Notes: generated by a model from the sequence alone, not told the origin. Counted from the first letter of the stretch, positions 34,974 through 43,943 are shown. The stretch: DNA of 64,000 nucleotides from Amycolatopsis balhimycina FH 1894 (GCF_000384295.1 NZ_KB913037.1:5886822-5950821); one strand, 5' to 3'. Program-made: numbers and translations.

Positions 34974-35287
34974 TGAAGGTGAAGAAGGGCGACACGGTCG
35001 TCGTCATCGCCGGCAAGGACAAGGGCGCCAAGGGCAAGGTCATCCAGGCTTACCCGGAGCGCGAGCGCGTGCTGGTCGAAGGCGTGAACCGGATCAAGAA
35101 GCACACGCGGATCAGCCAGACCCAGCGCGGTGCGCAGTCCGGCGGCATCGTCACGCAGGAGGCGCCCATCCACGTCTCGAACGTGATGGTCGTCGACTCG
35201 GACGGCAAGCCGGCCCGGGTGGGTTACCGCATCGGCGAGGACGGCAAGAAGGTCCGGATCTCGCGCCGGAACGGTAAGGACATCTGA
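34973..35287 (+). CDS. rplX: Ribosomal protein uL24
   Basis: 104 residues from the ATG at 34973, which has GGAGG 7 bp upstream; the adjacent GTG at 34970 would add one residue. The KOW motif is present ([21 protein letters not shown]). It is an initiator of 50S assembly. The chain shares single bases with rplN and rplE at its two ends. Confidence 0.96.
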   Translation: MKVKKGDTVVVIAGKDKGAKGKVIQAYPERERVLVEGVNRIKKHTRISQTQRGAQSGGIVTQEAPIHVSNVMVVDSDGKPARVGYRIGEDGKKVRISRRNGKDI

Positions 35288-35850
35288 TGACCACCGCAGA
35301 GAAGACCTCGCCGCGCCTCAAGGTGCGGTACCGCGAGGAAATCAAGGGCCAGCTGCAGGCTGAGTTCTCCTTCGGCAACGTCCACCAGATCCCGGGCGTG
35401 ACGAAGGTCGTCGTGAACATGGGCGTCGGCGACGCCGCCCGCGACAGCAAGCTGATCGAGGGCGCGGTCAAGGACCTCGCCCTGATCACCGGCCAGAAGC
35501 CGGAGGTCCGGAAGGCCCGCAAGTCCATCGCGCAGTTCAAGCTGCGTGAAGGCCAGCCGATCGGCGCGCGCGTCACGCTGCGCGGCGACCGGATGTGGGA
35601 ATTCCTCGACCGGCTGCTGACCATCGCGCTGCCGCGTATCCGCGACTTCCGCGGGCTTTCGCCGAAGCAGTTCGACGGCCACGGCAACTACACGTTCGGT
35701 CTCAACGAGCAGTCGATGTTCCACGAGATCGACCCCGACTCCATCGACCGCCCGCGCGGCATGGACGTCACCGTCGTCACCACCGCCACGAACGACGACG
35801 AGGGCCGGGCGCTGCTGCGCAAGCTCGGCTTCCCGTTCAAGGAGAACTGA
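35287..35850 (+). CDS. rplE: Ribosomal protein uL5
   Basis: 187 residues. The P-site loop and 5S rRNA-binding surfaces are recognisable ([42 protein letters not shown] split by the usual glycine, and [14 protein letters not shown]). It carries 5S rRNA with uL18. Four bases separate it from rpsZ. Confidence 0.97.
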   Translation: MTTAEKTSPRLKVRYREEIKGQLQAEFSFGNVHQIPGVTKVVVNMGVGDAARDSKLIEGAVKDLALITGQKPEVRKARKSIAQFKLREGQPIGARVTLRGDRMWEFLDRLLTIALPRIRDFRGLSPKQFDGHGNYTFGLNEQSMFHEIDPDSIDRPRGMDVTVVTTATNDDEGRALLRKLGFPFKEN

Positions 35851-35854
35851 GCCC

Positions 35855-36040
35855 ATGGCCAAGAAAGCCCTGGTCCACAAGGCCTCGAAGAAGCCGAAGT
35901 TCGCCGTGCGCGGCTACACCCGCTGTCAGCGGTGCGGCCGCCCGCACGCCGTGTTCCGCAAGTTCGGGCTCTGCCGGATCTGCCTTCGCGAGATGGCGCA
36001 CGCGGGCGAGCTGCCCGGCGTCCGCAAGTCCAGCTGGTAA
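35855..36040 (+). CDS. rpsZ: Ribosomal protein uS14, zinc-binding type Z
   Basis: 61 residues, the short zinc form. Cys24, Cys27, Cys40 and Cys43 build a four-cysteine zinc site. Actinobacteria often keep a second, zinc-free uS14 under Zur control elsewhere; it is not in this window. It ends GVRKSSW. A strong inverted repeat follows before rpsH. Confidence 0.97.
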   Translation: MAKKALVHKASKKPKFAVRGYTRCQRCGRPHAVFRKFGLCRICLREMAHAGELPGVRKSSW

Positions 36041-36050
36041 GAGCTTCCAG

Positions 36051-36142
36051 TTGCCAATCCGGCCGCGAAAGAAGGCGGAACGTTTCCGGCAGCTTCCGGG
36101 CTCACCGGCAGCTTCCGCCGTGACTGCCGGTCGGATTGGCAA
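36051..36142 (+). promoter_or_regulatory. Long inverted repeat between rpsZ and rpsH
   Basis: Positions 36051-36065 (TTGCCAATCCGGCCG) pair with 36128-36142 (CGGTCGGATTGGCAA) over 15 bp, with one G-T wobble. Inside lie a second 7-bp stem (GGCGGAA 36074-36080 with TTCCGCC 36113-36119) and a 13-nt direct repeat CCGGCAGCTTCCG (36086 and 36105). The RNA would fold into a nested structure in the 188-nt gap. Function unknown; an r-protein feedback site, a processing site or a partial terminator are options. Confidence 0.65.
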
Positions 36143-36228
36143 ACATTAGATGCAGAACTCCCACTTCGCCACAGGCCCCGCCCGCTCCGGCGGGCGGGGA
36201 ACCAGGCGAGAAAGGTTGACAGGTCACC

Positions 36229-36627
36229 ATGACGATGACCGACCCCATCGCAGACTTCTTGACGCGTCTGCGTAACGCGAACTCGGCGTACCACGACGAG
36301 GTCAAGCTCCCGCACTCGAAGCTCAAGGCGAACATCGCCGAGATCCTCAAGCGCGAGGGCTACATCGCGGGCTACCACGACGAGCCGGGCGAGAAGCACA
36401 AGAACCTCGTCGTCGAGCTCAAGTACGGCCCCAACCGTGAGCGGAGCATCGCCGGCCTGCGGCGCGTCTCCAAGCCCGGTCTGCGGGTCTACGCAAAATC
36501 GACCGAACTGCCGTCCGTTCTCGGTGGCCTCGGCGTCGCGATCATCTCGACGTCCTCCGGCCTCCAGACCGACCGTCAGGCCAAGCGCAACAGCGTGGGC
36601 GGCGAAGTCCTCGCCTACGTCTGGTAA
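36229..36627 (+). CDS. rpsH: Ribosomal protein uS8
   Basis: 132 residues ([18 protein letters not shown] to GGEVLAYVW). The RNA-binding [19 protein letters not shown] segment is intact. In E. coli S8 represses the spc operon by binding near rplE. The structured gap just upstream of this gene is a natural place to look for an analogous signal here, but no helix 21-like motif was identified. Confidence 0.97.
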   Translation: MTMTDPIADFLTRLRNANSAYHDEVKLPHSKLKANIAEILKREGYIAGYHDEPGEKHKNLVVELKYGPNRERSIAGLRRVSKPGLRVYAKSTELPSVLGGLGVAIISTSSGLQTDRQAKRNSVGGEVLAYVW

Positions 36628-36643
36628 GGAAGGGGGCACAGAC

Positions 36644-37183
36644 ATGTCACGCATCGGAAAGCTGCCGGTCGCCGTCCCCTCCGGGGTCGAGGTGACCATC
36701 GACGGTCAGCAGATCAAGGTCAAGGGGCCCAAGGGCACCCTGGAGCACACCGTCGCCGAGCCGATCACCGTCGAGCGCGACGAGAGCGGCACGCTGCTGG
36801 TCAAGCGCCCGGACGACGAGCGCACCAGCAAGGCGTTGCACGGGCTCACCCGCACGCTGGTGAACAACCTCGTCGTCGGCGTCACCGCCGGCTACGAGAA
36901 GAAGATGGAAATCCACGGCGTGGGTTACCGCGTGCAGGCCAAGGGTTCGGACCTCGAGTTCGCCCTCGGTTACTCGCACCCGGTCAAGATCGAGGCCCCC
37001 GAGGGCATCACCTTCAAGGTGGAGACCCCGACGCGGTTCTCGGTCTCGGGCATCGACAAGCAGAAGGTCGGCCAGATCTCGGCCGTCATCCGCAAGCTGC
37101 GGCGCCCGGACCCGTACAAGGGCAAGGGTCTGCGCTACGAGGGTGAGAAGATCCGCCGCAAGGTCGGAAAGACGGGTAAGTGA
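36644..37183 (+). CDS. rplF: Ribosomal protein uL6
   Basis: 179 residues from the ATG at 36644 ([17 protein letters not shown]). It is a two-domain protein near the sarcin-ricin loop with the C-terminal [19 protein letters not shown] signature complete. Preceded by AAGGAAGGGGG, 16 bp after rpsH. Confidence 0.97.
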   Translation: MSRIGKLPVAVPSGVEVTIDGQQIKVKGPKGTLEHTVAEPITVERDESGTLLVKRPDDERTSKALHGLTRTLVNNLVVGVTAGYEKKMEIHGVGYRVQAKGSDLEFALGYSHPVKIEAPEGITFKVETPTRFSVSGIDKQKVGQISAVIRKLRRPDPYKGKGLRYEGEKIRRKVGKTGK

Positions 37184-37185
37184 TC

Positions 37186-37584
37186 ATGAGCGACACGACT
37201 ACGAAGCGCAAGCCGGTGGGCAAGGACATCTCGACCCGCCGCCGCGTCGCGAAGGCCCGTCGGCACTTCCGGCTCCGCAAGAAGGTCTCGGGCACCGACC
37301 AGCGTCCGCGCTTGGTCGTCAAGCGGTCCTCGCGGCACATCGCCGTGCAGGTGATCGACGACCTCGTCGGCCGTACGCTGGTGTCGGCGTCCACCCTCGA
37401 GGCGGACGTCCGGGCGCTCGACGGCGACAAGAAGGCCAAGGCCGCCAAGGTCGGGGAACTCGTCGCGGCTCGGGCCAAGAACGCCGGGATCTCGGCTGTG
37501 GTGTTCGACCGTGGGGGCAACGCCTACCACGGCCGCATCGCCGCGCTCGCCGACGCCGCCCGTGAGGCGGGGTTGGAGTTCTGA
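37186..37584 (+). CDS. rplR: Ribosomal protein uL18
   Basis: 132 residues from the ATG at 37186; a GTG at 37180 overlapping the rplF stop is also in frame. A basic N-terminus ([19 protein letters not shown]) is followed by the 5S rRNA-binding domain, ending [21 protein letters not shown] and GLEF. Normal length for the phylum. Confidence 0.95.
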   Translation: MSDTTTKRKPVGKDISTRRRVAKARRHFRLRKKVSGTDQRPRLVVKRSSRHIAVQVIDDLVGRTLVSASTLEADVRALDGDKKAKAAKVGELVAARAKNAGISAVVFDRGGNAYHGRIAALADAAREAGLEF

Positions 37585-37621
37585 TGAAGACACAGTTGCA
37601 GAAGCAGGAGAGGGAAGCCTG

Positions 37622-38269
37622 ATGCCGGGACGTACACGGCAATTCGGCGGCGGCCAGGGCGGACCCGGCGGGCAGGGCGGCAACGACCGCAATGAACGTC
37701 GCGGTGGCGGCCGGGACCGGCGCGACAGCGGCCGTGGCGGGGCCGGCCAGGACAAGACCCCGCACCTCGAGAAGGTCGTGACGATCAACCGCGTCGCCAA
37801 GGTCGTCAAGGGTGGTCGTCGCTTCAGCTTCACCGCCCTGGTGGTCGTCGGCGACGGCGACGGTCAGGTCGGCGTCGGCTACGGCAAGGCCAAGGAAGTT
37901 CCCGCGGCGATCGCCAAGGGCGTCGAGGAAGCGAAGAAGAACTTCTTCCGCGTCCCGCGCGTCGGCGGCACCATTCCCCACCCGATCACGGGTGAGGAAG
38001 CCGCGGGTGTCGTCCTGCTCCGCCCGGCTTCCGCCGGTACCGGCGTCATCGCCGGTGGCCCGGTGCGTGCCGTGCTGGAGTGCGCGGGTGTCCACGACGT
38101 GCTGTCGAAGTCGCTCGGCTCCGACAACGCGATCAACATCGTGCACGCGACCGTGGCGGCCCTGAAGGGTCTGCAGCGTCCCGAAGAGGTCGCGGCTCGC
38201 CGCGGTCTCCCGCTCGAGGACGTCGCTCCGGCCCGGATGCTGCGCCAGCGCGCGGGTCAGGGGTCCTGA
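37622..38269 (+). CDS. rpsE: Ribosomal protein uS5 with Gly/Arg-rich N-terminus
   Basis: 215 residues from the ATG at 37622 (GAGAGGGAAG upstream). The first 45 residues are Gly, Arg, Asp and Gln-rich and probably disordered, an extension typical of high-GC actinobacteria. The double-stranded-RNA-binding-like domain follows ([20 protein letters not shown]), including the GGRRFSF loop where spectinomycin changes occur, here unmodified. It helps mRNA unwinding and accuracy. Confidence 0.96.
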   Translation: MPGRTRQFGGGQGGPGGQGGNDRNERRGGGRDRRDSGRGGAGQDKTPHLEKVVTINRVAKVVKGGRRFSFTALVVVGDGDGQVGVGYGKAKEVPAAIAKGVEEAKKNFFRVPRVGGTIPHPITGEEAAGVVLLRPASAGTGVIAGGPVRAVLECAGVHDVLSKSLGSDNAINIVHATVAALKGLQRPEEVAARRGLPLEDVAPARMLRQRAGQGS

Positions 38270-38270
38270 C

Positions 38271-38456
38271 ATGACTCAGCTCAAGGTCACCCAGGTCAAG
38301 AGCAAGATCGGCACGAAGCACGCTCACCGCGAGTCGTTGCGCACCCTCGGGCTGCGCAAGATCCGCCAGAGCGTCGTGCGTGAAGACACCCCCCAGGTCC
38401 GCGGTCTGATCCACACCGTCCGCCACCTGGTGGAGGTCGAGGAGGTCCAGGCATGA
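38271..38456 (+). CDS. rpmD: Ribosomal protein uL30
   Basis: 61 residues, standard for bacteria. It reads [20 protein letters not shown] and ends [12 protein letters not shown], with the GLRKIRQSV turn intact. One base separates it from rpsE and it overlaps rplO by ATGA. Confidence 0.96.
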   Translation: MTQLKVTQVKSKIGTKHAHRESLRTLGLRKIRQSVVREDTPQVRGLIHTVRHLVEVEEVQA

Positions 38457-38899
38457 CGGCCATCAAGATCCACCACCTTCGCCCGGCTCCGGGCGCGAAG
38501 CGCGAGAAGATGCGCGTCGGCCGTGGTGAGGGCTCGAAGGGCAAGACGGCCGGTCGCGGTACGAAGGGCACCAAGGCCCGGAAGAACGTGCCGGCCCGGT
38601 TCGAGGGTGGGCAGATGCCCATCCAGATGCGGCTCCCGAAGCTGCGCGGCTTCAAGAACCGCTTCCGCACCGAGTACCAGCCGGTGAACGTGGGCGACAT
38701 CGCCCGCGTCTTCCCGGACGGCGGCCAGATCGGCGCCGAGGAACTCGCGCAGAGCGGCCTGGTCCGCAAGGGCAAGCTGGTGAAGGTCCTCGGCAACGGC
38801 GACGTGAACGGCGTCAAGCTGAACGTCACCGCCGACGCGTTCTCCGGCTCGGCCAAGGAGAAGCTCGAAGCGGCCGGTGGCTCCGCCACCACCAACTGA
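38453..38899 (+). CDS. rplO: Ribosomal protein uL15
   Basis: 148 residues. The extended, basic N-terminus that threads through 23S rRNA is typical ([19 protein letters not shown]), and the globular C-terminal part is complete ([20 protein letters not shown]). It ends with a short Gly/Ala/Thr tail. Last gene before a 17-bp terminator, so the spc operon does not run into secY here. Confidence 0.96.
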   Translation: MTAIKIHHLRPAPGAKREKMRVGRGEGSKGKTAGRGTKGTKARKNVPARFEGGQMPIQMRLPKLRGFKNRFRTEYQPVNVGDIARVFPDGGQIGAEELAQSGLVRKGKLVKVLGNGDVNGVKLNVTADAFSGSAKEKLEAAGGSATTN

Positions 38900-38911
38900 G
38901 CAATTCCGGTT

Positions 38912-38948
38912 CGAAAGGCCCGCCTGGCCCAGCCAGGCGGGCCTTTCG
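38912..38948 (+). terminator. Terminator of the S10-spc operon
   Basis: CGAAAGGCCCGCCTGGC and GCCAGGCGGGCCTTTCG form a perfect 17-bp stem around a 3-nt loop, 12 bp after the rplO stop. CCTTTCGG on the 3' side gives a weak T-tract inside the stem. Strong candidate. Confidence 0.88.
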
Positions 38949-39006
38949 GCGTTCTCGGCCGGACGGGCTCCTTGCTGCGACGGGAATCCGGACGGAGGAT
39001 CACAGG

Positions 39007-40143
39007 GTGGACAGACCCGCGCAGCAGCCGCCCGACCAGACAGACTCGCCGACCGCGGACTCGCCGCTGAGCTTCCCGGTGGAGGCTTCGCTGTCTCCGG
39101 ACGCCGGGACGCCCGCGCCGGTGGAGTCTTTTCGGGCGGAGGCTTCGCGCCTGGGGAACGGTGATCCTGCGGAGTCGTCGTCGAGCTTCCCGGTGGAGGC
39201 TTCGCCGTCTCCGGACATCGCGGCGCCTGCGCCGGTGGAGGCCTTCCGGCCGGCGGACGCCGGTCCGGAGGGGGCGTCGTCGAGCTTCCCGGTCGAGGCT
39301 CCCCGGCCAGCGCACCCGCCTCAGCCCGCGGAACCGCCGTCGACGCCGCTGCCGTTCCCGGTCGCGCAGATCCCGGTGGCGGCCGCCGAGCCGCCCCAGC
39401 AGTCCCCCCAGCAGTCCCCGCGGCCGGCCGGACCGCCGTCGCAGGCCGCTTGGCCGCCCCAGCCCGCCGCCGGGGTGCCCCAGCAGGCCGTCTGGCCGTC
39501 TCAGCCCGCCGTGCGAGCGCCGCATCAAGCCGTCCCGGCCTTGCGCTTCCTTCCGGCTGCCCTCGTCGCCCTGACCGCTCTGATGGCCGCCATCGGCTCG
39601 TTCCTCCCGCTCTTTCTGATCCGGCAGCACGCCGGGGCGGGCGGGCTGCTCGCGGGCGTCGACGTGACCGTCGTCCAGACGGCGTGGGGCACCAGCTACC
39701 AGTTCCCCGGCCAGGAGGCGACCGACGCGGCGGGCTCGCCGATGGGCATCCCGCTCCTCGTCGCCGTCGTCCTGCTGACCGTCGTGGCGTTCGTCGCCGC
39801 GACGCGACCCGAGCGCGCTCTCGCCCGCACGCTGACCGTCGCCGGGGCGGCCTTCACGGCCGGCGCCGTCGCCACGGTCGCCATGAGCGGTTTCGGGTGG
39901 TCGGCCATGAGAGAGGCAGTCGAGCTGGACATCAGCATCGCCTCGGGCCTGTGGCTGCTGACCGTGGCCACCCTGGTGGCGGTGGCCGCGGCCGTCATGG
40001 CCCACCTGTCCCTCCGGAAAGCCGACGGGAATGCCGACGGGACAGCCGGCTGGGCCGATCCCGCCGTCGCCTTCGCCGACACCCCGACGCCACCCTCCGG
40101 CGTCGCCATCACCGTGCTCCCGCCGGACGACGAACATCCCTGA
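39007..40143 (+). CDS. Proline-rich four-helix membrane protein
   Basis: 378 residues from a GTG with GGACGGAGG 11 bp upstream. Residues 1-175 are Pro/Ser/Ala/Gln-rich and disordered, with three copies of SFPVEA. The second half has four membrane helices (about 181-205, 248-266, 276-300 and 313-336), with an extracytoplasmic loop VDVTVVQTAWGTSYQF after the first, and ends in a short acidic tail. No family is recognised. It lies between rplO and secY behind a terminator, and a 12-bp inverted repeat follows it, so it is probably its own unit. Confidence 0.6.
   Translation: MDRPAQQPPDQTDSPTADSPLSFPVEASLSPDAGTPAPVESFRAEASRLGNGDPAESSSSFPVEASPSPDIAAPAPVEAFRPADAGPEGASSSFPVEAPRPAHPPQPAEPPSTPLPFPVAQIPVAAAEPPQQSPQQSPRPAGPPSQAAWPPQPAAGVPQQAVWPSQPAVRAPHQAVPALRFLPAALVALTALMAAIGSFLPLFLIRQHAGAGGLLAGVDVTVVQTAWGTSYQFPGQEATDAAGSPMGIPLLVAVVLLTVVAFVAATRPERALARTLTVAGAAFTAGAVATVAMSGFGWSAMREAVELDISIASGLWLLTVATLVAVAAAVMAHLSLRKADGNADGTAGWADPAVAFADTPTPPSGVAITVLPPDDEHP
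39069..39303 (+). repeat. Imperfect repeats encoding SFPVEA units
   Basis: GAGCTTCCCGGTGGAGGCTT begins at 39069 and again at 39183, and in altered form (GGTCGAGG) at 39282. The spacings are 114 and 99 bp, both multiples of three, so the reading frame is kept. The first two units continue alike into CTCCGGAC and GCGCCGGTGGAG. Confidence 0.7.
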
Positions 40144-40242
40144 CCGGTCATCGACGCAGGTCAGGGGCGTCCCGGCGCAGCGGTGGCCGGGGCGCCGACG
40201 TGGTCCTCGCCGGCCGGCCGCGATGCTCGCGACGTCGAGCCT

Positions 40243-40291
40243 TTGATCCACATCTGTCAAGGGAATGGGCCAAGACGGCGATGTGGATCAA
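40243..40291 (+). promoter_or_regulatory. 12-bp perfect inverted repeat upstream of secY
   Basis: TTGATCCACATC (40243-40254) and GATGTGGATCAA (40280-40291) are exact reverse complements, 25 nt apart. It sits 100 bp after the stop of the proline-rich membrane protein and 40 bp before the secY promoter. It may be an operator or a stem-loop ending the upstream transcript. Confidence 0.5.
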
Positions 40292-40330
40292 CCCGCCGGA
40301 GCAACCTTGGTACGGAAAACCCACACGGAC

Positions 40331-40359
40331 TGCGGACACGCCCTGTGAAGCTGTTAGAG
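40331..40359 (+). promoter_or_regulatory. Candidate secY promoter
   Basis: TGCGGA (40331-40336), a 17-nt spacer and TTAGAG (40354-40359). The -35 matches only half of the consensus. The start would fall close to the leader hairpin at 40368. Confidence 0.4.
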
Positions 40360-40367
40360 TCGGCGAC

Positions 40368-40397
40368 ACGCTTCGGGACGAGTGTGCCCCGAAGCGT
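40368..40397 (+). promoter_or_regulatory. Leader hairpin of secY
   Basis: ACGCTTCGGG and CCCGAAGCGT pair over 10 bp around a 10-nt loop, about 100 nt before the secY start. If the proposed promoter is right, it forms at the very 5' end of the mRNA, which would protect the transcript or tune its decay. Confidence 0.45.
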
Positions 40398-40500
40398 TCC
40401 TGGCTTGCGTGCCAGTAGTGCTGTGTGTTCCTGCCGGTCCCCGTACCGGCCAAGCCGATCGTCGGTTAGGACAGCCGACGACGCCGAGGAGGTCCCCCGC

Positions 40501-41808
40501 GTGCTCAGCGCCTTCCGCTCGGCTCTCGCGACGCCGGATCTACGCAAGAAGATCCTGTTCACGCTAGCCATCGTCGCGGTTTACCGAATCGGTGCGACCA
40601 TTCCGGCGCCCGGCATCTCGTACGGTGCCGTACAGGCCTGCAGTTCCCAGGCGCAGCAGGAGGGCGTCTACCAGCTGCTGAACCTGTTCAGCGGTGGTGC
40701 GCTGCTGCAGTTGTCGCTCTTCTCGACCGGCATCATGCCGTACATCACGGCGAGCATCATCATCCAGCTGCTCACTGTGGTCATCCCGCGGTTCGAGGAG
40801 CTGAAGAAGGAAGGGCAGTCCGGCCAGGGCAAGCTGACCCAGTACACCCGGTACCTGACGATCGCGCTGGCGATCCTGCAGGCCACCGGCGTGGTCGCGC
40901 TCGCGGACCGCAAGCAGCTCTTCCCCGACTGCCAGTCGCCGATCATCCCGGACAACAGCGTCTACTCGCTGGCCATCATCGTCATCACCATGACCGCGGG
41001 CACCGCCGTCATGATGTGGCTGGGTGAGCTGATCACCGAGCGCGGCGTCGGCAACGGCATGTCCGTCCTGATCTTCCTGAACATCGCCGCACGCATCCCG
41101 GTCGAGGGTGGCAACATCCTGTCCAACGGCGGTGGCATCGCGCTGATCATGATCAGCATCTTCGGCCTGGTGATCATCGCCAGCGTCATCTTCGTCGAGC
41201 AGGGCCAGCGCCGGATCCCGGTGCAGTACGCCAAGCGCATGATCGGCCGCCGGATGTACGGCGGCACGTCGACCTACCTGCCGATCAAGGTGAACCAGGC
41301 CGGCGTCATCCCGGTCATCTTCGCGTCGTCCCTGCTGTACCTGCCGGACCTGATCAGCCGCCTCGTCGGCGACCAGAACAGCAATTCCGGCTGGCAGGTG
41401 TTCATCAAGAACTACATCGTGAACCAGTCCAGCTGGGTGCACGTCGCGCTGTACTTCGGCCTGATCATCTTCTTCACGTACTTCTACATCACGATCACGT
41501 TCAACGTGGACGAGCGTGCGGACGAGATGAAGAAGTTCGGTGGCTTCATCCCGGGCATCCGCCCCGGCCGGCCGACCGCCGAGTACCTGAGCTTCGTGCT
41601 CGGCCGGATCACCCTGCCGGGTTCGCTGTACCTGGGCATCATCGCGATCCTTCCGAACTTCTTCCTGTCGGTGACCGGCAGCGGGAACAACCAGAACTTC
41701 CCGTTCGGTGGCACGGCTGTGCTGATCATGGTCGGTGTCGGCCTCGACACCGTGAAGCAGATCGAAAGCCAGCTGATGCAGCGCAACTACGAAGGGTTCC
41801 TGAAGTGA
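40501..41808 (+). CDS. secY: Protein translocase subunit SecY
   Basis: 435 residues from a GTG that begins [20 protein letters not shown]. Ten membrane helices are visible. The plug helix and the first pore helix ([20 protein letters not shown]), the cytosolic loop with [12 protein letters not shown], and the C-terminal YEGFLK are intact. It forms the Sec channel with SecE and SecG, neither of which is in the window. The stop overlaps the adk start (GTGA), linking secretion and adenylate kinase in the usual actinobacterial order. Confidence 0.97.
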   Translation: MLSAFRSALATPDLRKKILFTLAIVAVYRIGATIPAPGISYGAVQACSSQAQQEGVYQLLNLFSGGALLQLSLFSTGIMPYITASIIIQLLTVVIPRFEELKKEGQSGQGKLTQYTRYLTIALAILQATGVVALADRKQLFPDCQSPIIPDNSVYSLAIIVITMTAGTAVMMWLGELITERGVGNGMSVLIFLNIAARIPVEGGNILSNGGGIALIMISIFGLVIIASVIFVEQGQRRIPVQYAKRMIGRRMYGGTSTYLPIKVNQAGVIPVIFASSLLYLPDLISRLVGDQNSNSGWQVFIKNYIVNQSSWVHVALYFGLIIFFTYFYITITFNVDERADEMKKFGGFIPGIRPGRPTAEYLSFVLGRITLPGSLYLGIIAILPNFFLSVTGSGNNQNFPFGGTAVLIMVGVGLDTVKQIESQLMQRNYEGFLK

Positions 41809-42359
41809 CGCGCCTGGTTCTCGTCGGCCCGCCAGGCGCGGGCAAGGGCACCCAGGCGGTGGCTCTGTCCGAGCAGCTGCGCATTCCGCACATCTCCACG
41901 GGTGACCTGTTCCGCGCGCACGTCGGCCAGGAGACCCCGCTCGGCCAGGAGGCGAAGCGCTACCTGGACTCGGGCGAGCTCGTGCCCGACTCGGTCACCA
42001 ACGAGATGGTCCGGGAGCGGCTCGCGGAGCCGGACGCCAAGGTCGGCTTCCTGCTCGACGGCTTCCCCCGCAACACCAAGCAGGCCGAGGTCCTCGGTGA
42101 GATCCTGGGCGACGCGGACGTCTCGCTCGACGCCGTGATCCAGCTGCAGGTGCCGGAGGACGTCGTCGTCGGGCGGCTCATGTCGCGCGGCCGCGCGGAC
42201 GACACCGAAGAGGTCATCCGCCGCCGTCAGCAGATCTACGTGTCGGACACCGCGCCGCTGCTCGAGTACTACGCCGGCATCCTGGTGACGGTCGACGGCG
42301 TCGGCAGTGTCGAGGAGATCTCCGGCCGCGTGCTGAAAGCGCTGCGCGACCGCACGTGA
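41805..42359 (+). CDS. adk: Adenylate kinase
   Basis: 184 residues from a GTG overlapping secY. The P-loop GPPGAGKGT spans residues 8-16, followed by the AMP-binding HISTGDLFR and LLDGFPRN. The LID region is the short form without zinc cysteines ([11 protein letters not shown]), as in mycobacteria, which explains the short length. It interconverts ATP plus AMP with two ADP. Confidence 0.97.
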   Translation: MTRLVLVGPPGAGKGTQAVALSEQLRIPHISTGDLFRAHVGQETPLGQEAKRYLDSGELVPDSVTNEMVRERLAEPDAKVGFLLDGFPRNTKQAEVLGEILGDADVSLDAVIQLQVPEDVVVGRLMSRGRADDTEEVIRRRQQIYVSDTAPLLEYYAGILVTVDGVGSVEEISGRVLKALRDRT

Positions 42360-42403
42360 ATCTCGGAGGATTGCGTGTTCTGCAAGTGCTCCGCCGTGGG
42401 CGC

Positions 42404-43180
42404 ATGATCGAAGTCAAGACCCCTGACGAGTTGCAGGCGATGCGGGCCGCGGGCCTGGTCGTCGCCCGCACGCTCGCGGCGGTCCGTGCCGCGGCGAAGC
42501 CGGGCGTCAGCACCGCCGAGCTCGACGAGCTGGCCGAGCAGACGATCCGGGACGCCGGCGCGGTGCCGTCGTTCAAGGGCTACCACGGCTTCCCGGCGTC
42601 GATCTGCGCGTCGGTGAACGAGCAGATCGTCCACGGCATCCCGGCGACGAGCCAGGTGCTCGCCGACGGCGACATCATCTCCGTCGACTGCGGGGCGATC
42701 CTCGACGGCTGGCACGGCGACTCCGCCGTGACGCTGGCCATCGGCAAGGTCTCCGACGCCGACCTGGCGCTGTCCGCGGCGACCGAGGCGGCGATGTGGG
42801 CCGGGATCGAGGCGGTCACCGCCGGCGGCCGGCTCACGGACATCTCCTACGCCGTCCAGTCCGCCGCCGAGCGCGCGGGCCGTGACGACGGCATCGAGTA
42901 CGGGATGATCGTCGAGTACGGCGGCCACGGCATCGGCCGCCAGATGCACATGGACCCGTTCCTGCCCAACGTCGGCAAGCCGGGCAAGGGGCCGCGGCTG
43001 AAGCCGGGCATGGCGCTGGCGATCGAGCCGATGCTGACCGGCGGCGGCGGGGAGACCCTCGAGCTGGACGACGGCTGGACGGTCGTCACGGCCGACGGCT
43101 CCCGCGCGGCCCACTGGGAACACACGGTGGCGATCACCGAAGACGGTCCCTGGGTGCTCACGGCCGCCGAAGACGCTTGA
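42404..43180 (+). CDS. map: Methionine aminopeptidase, type I
   Basis: 258 residues from the ATG at 42404. The start is uncertain: in frame upstream are GTG 42356 (overlapping the adk stop, the style of this operon), TTG 42371 (which gives an N-terminus like mycobacterial MapA) and GTG 42386. GGAGGA at 42365-42370 does not fit any of them well. The metal ligands of the M24 fold are present: SVDCGAILDGWHGDSA (two Asp), YGGHGIGRQMH (His), AIEPM and HWEHTVA (two Glu). It removes the initiator methionine from nascent proteins. Confidence 0.93.
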   Translation: MIEVKTPDELQAMRAAGLVVARTLAAVRAAAKPGVSTAELDELAEQTIRDAGAVPSFKGYHGFPASICASVNEQIVHGIPATSQVLADGDIISVDCGAILDGWHGDSAVTLAIGKVSDADLALSAATEAAMWAGIEAVTAGGRLTDISYAVQSAAERAGRDDGIEYGMIVEYGGHGIGRQMHMDPFLPNVGKPGKGPRLKPGMALAIEPMLTGGGGETLELDDGWTVVTADGSRAAHWEHTVAITEDGPWVLTAAEDA

Positions 43181-43263
43181 GTCTTTCGGGGGTCCGGGTG
43201 GCAGAGCCCCTGGCCCGGGGCGAAGCCCCGGATGTCACTGACCTGCACGTTCACCCACAAGCG

Positions 43264-43277
43264 GTGATCGCGATCAC
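43264..43277 (+). promoter_or_regulatory. CRP/FNR-like palindrome
   Basis: GTGATCGCGATCAC is a perfect 14-nt palindrome of the form GTGA-N6-TCAC, the core recognised by CRP/FNR-family regulators including mycobacterial Crp. It ends 38 bp before the proposed -35 of infA. Binding is inferred from pattern only. Confidence 0.45.
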
Positions 43278-43315
43278 GTCCACCTGCACGTGCCCCTAGC
43301 ATGGTCACCCCCGGT

Positions 43316-43345
43316 TTGGGGGTCGCGACACGTGTTGCGTACACT
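43316..43345 (+). promoter_or_regulatory. Candidate promoter of infA-rpmJ-rpsM
   Basis: TTGGGG (43316-43321), an 18-nt spacer and TACACT (43340-43345). The -10 is good, the -35 only partial. The leader to infA would be about 165 nt. Confidence 0.5.
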
Positions 43346-43517
43346 GTCAAGTCGGCGCACTTATCGCGCCCGGATCCTGCGCGTTCGTGAATTCACGGTC
43401 TTGGGACTCGGGCACCGGTGTGCCGACGTACCGCCCAACCCCGGCACTAGTGCTCCGGTTGGTCACAGAGTGTAGTGACATGCGACAGGCAGTGTCGACA
43501 AAGGAAATGCGGAGGAC

Positions 43518-43739
43518 ATGGCGAAGAAAGACGGGGCCATCGAGGTCGAAGGCCGCGTAGTCGAGCCGCTCCCCAACGCGATGTTCCGCGTCGAGTTGGA
43601 GAACGGTCACAAGGTCCTGGCACACATCAGCGGCAAGATGCGGCAGCACTACATCCGCATCCTGCCGGAGGACAGGGTTGTCGTGGAGCTGTCGCCCTAC
43701 GACCTCTCTCGTGGTCGCATCGTCTACCGCTACAAGTGA
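43518..43739 (+). CDS. infA: Translation initiation factor IF-1
   Basis: 73 residues ([20 protein letters not shown] to RGRIVYRYK), the standard S1/OB-fold length. GGAGG lies 7 bp before the ATG. It blocks the A site of the 30S subunit during initiation with IF-2 and IF-3. It heads the block rpmJ, rpsM, rpsK, rpsD, rpoA and rplQ. Confidence 0.97.
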   Translation: MAKKDGAIEVEGRVVEPLPNAMFRVELENGHKVLAHISGKMRQHYIRILPEDRVVVELSPYDLSRGRIVYRYK

Positions 43740-43776
43740 TCACGAAGAGCAGCTCAACAGCAGGAGAGCAGAAGAC

Positions 43777-43890
43777 GTGAAGGTCCAGCCGAGCGTCAAG
43801 AAGATCTGCGACAAGTGCAAGGTGATCCGCCGTCACGGCCGGATCATGGTGATCTGCGAGAACCTGCGGCACAAGCAGCGGCAGGGCTGA
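43777..43890 (+). CDS. rpmJ: Ribosomal protein bL36, zinc form
   Basis: 37 residues from a GTG (CAGGAGAG upstream). Cys11, Cys14, Cys27 and His32 form the zinc site. The zinc-free paralogue found in many actinobacteria is not in the window. It is one of the smallest ribosomal proteins and is important for late 50S assembly. Confidence 0.96.
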   Translation: MKVQPSVKKICDKCKVIRRHGRIMVICENLRHKQRQG

Positions 43891-43943
43891 TCACCCGCAC
43901 TCGACCAGAGCGGATTGACGGCTACACAACCTCCCCGCACCTG

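Larger units (their letters stand above)
40144..40500 (+). promoter_or_regulatory. Upstream region of secY
   Basis: No gene is seen in 357 bp. It contains, in order, a 12-bp inverted repeat (40243-40291), a promoter candidate (40331-40359), a 10-bp leader hairpin (40368-40397), and the ribosome-binding area of secY (GAGGTC, 40488-40493). Confidence 0.5.
43181..43517 (+). promoter_or_regulatory. Regulatory region of the infA operon
   Basis: 337 bp without a gene. It holds a GC hairpin (CCGGGGC/GCCCCGG, 43215-43231), the palindrome GTGATCGCGATCAC (43264-43277) between two copies of ACCTGCACGT (43241 and 43282), a promoter candidate (43316-43345), and a leader with the palindrome CGTGAATTCACG (43386-43397). 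A hairpin closed by CCAACC/GGTTGG (43435-43462) follows before infA. Confidence 0.55.
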
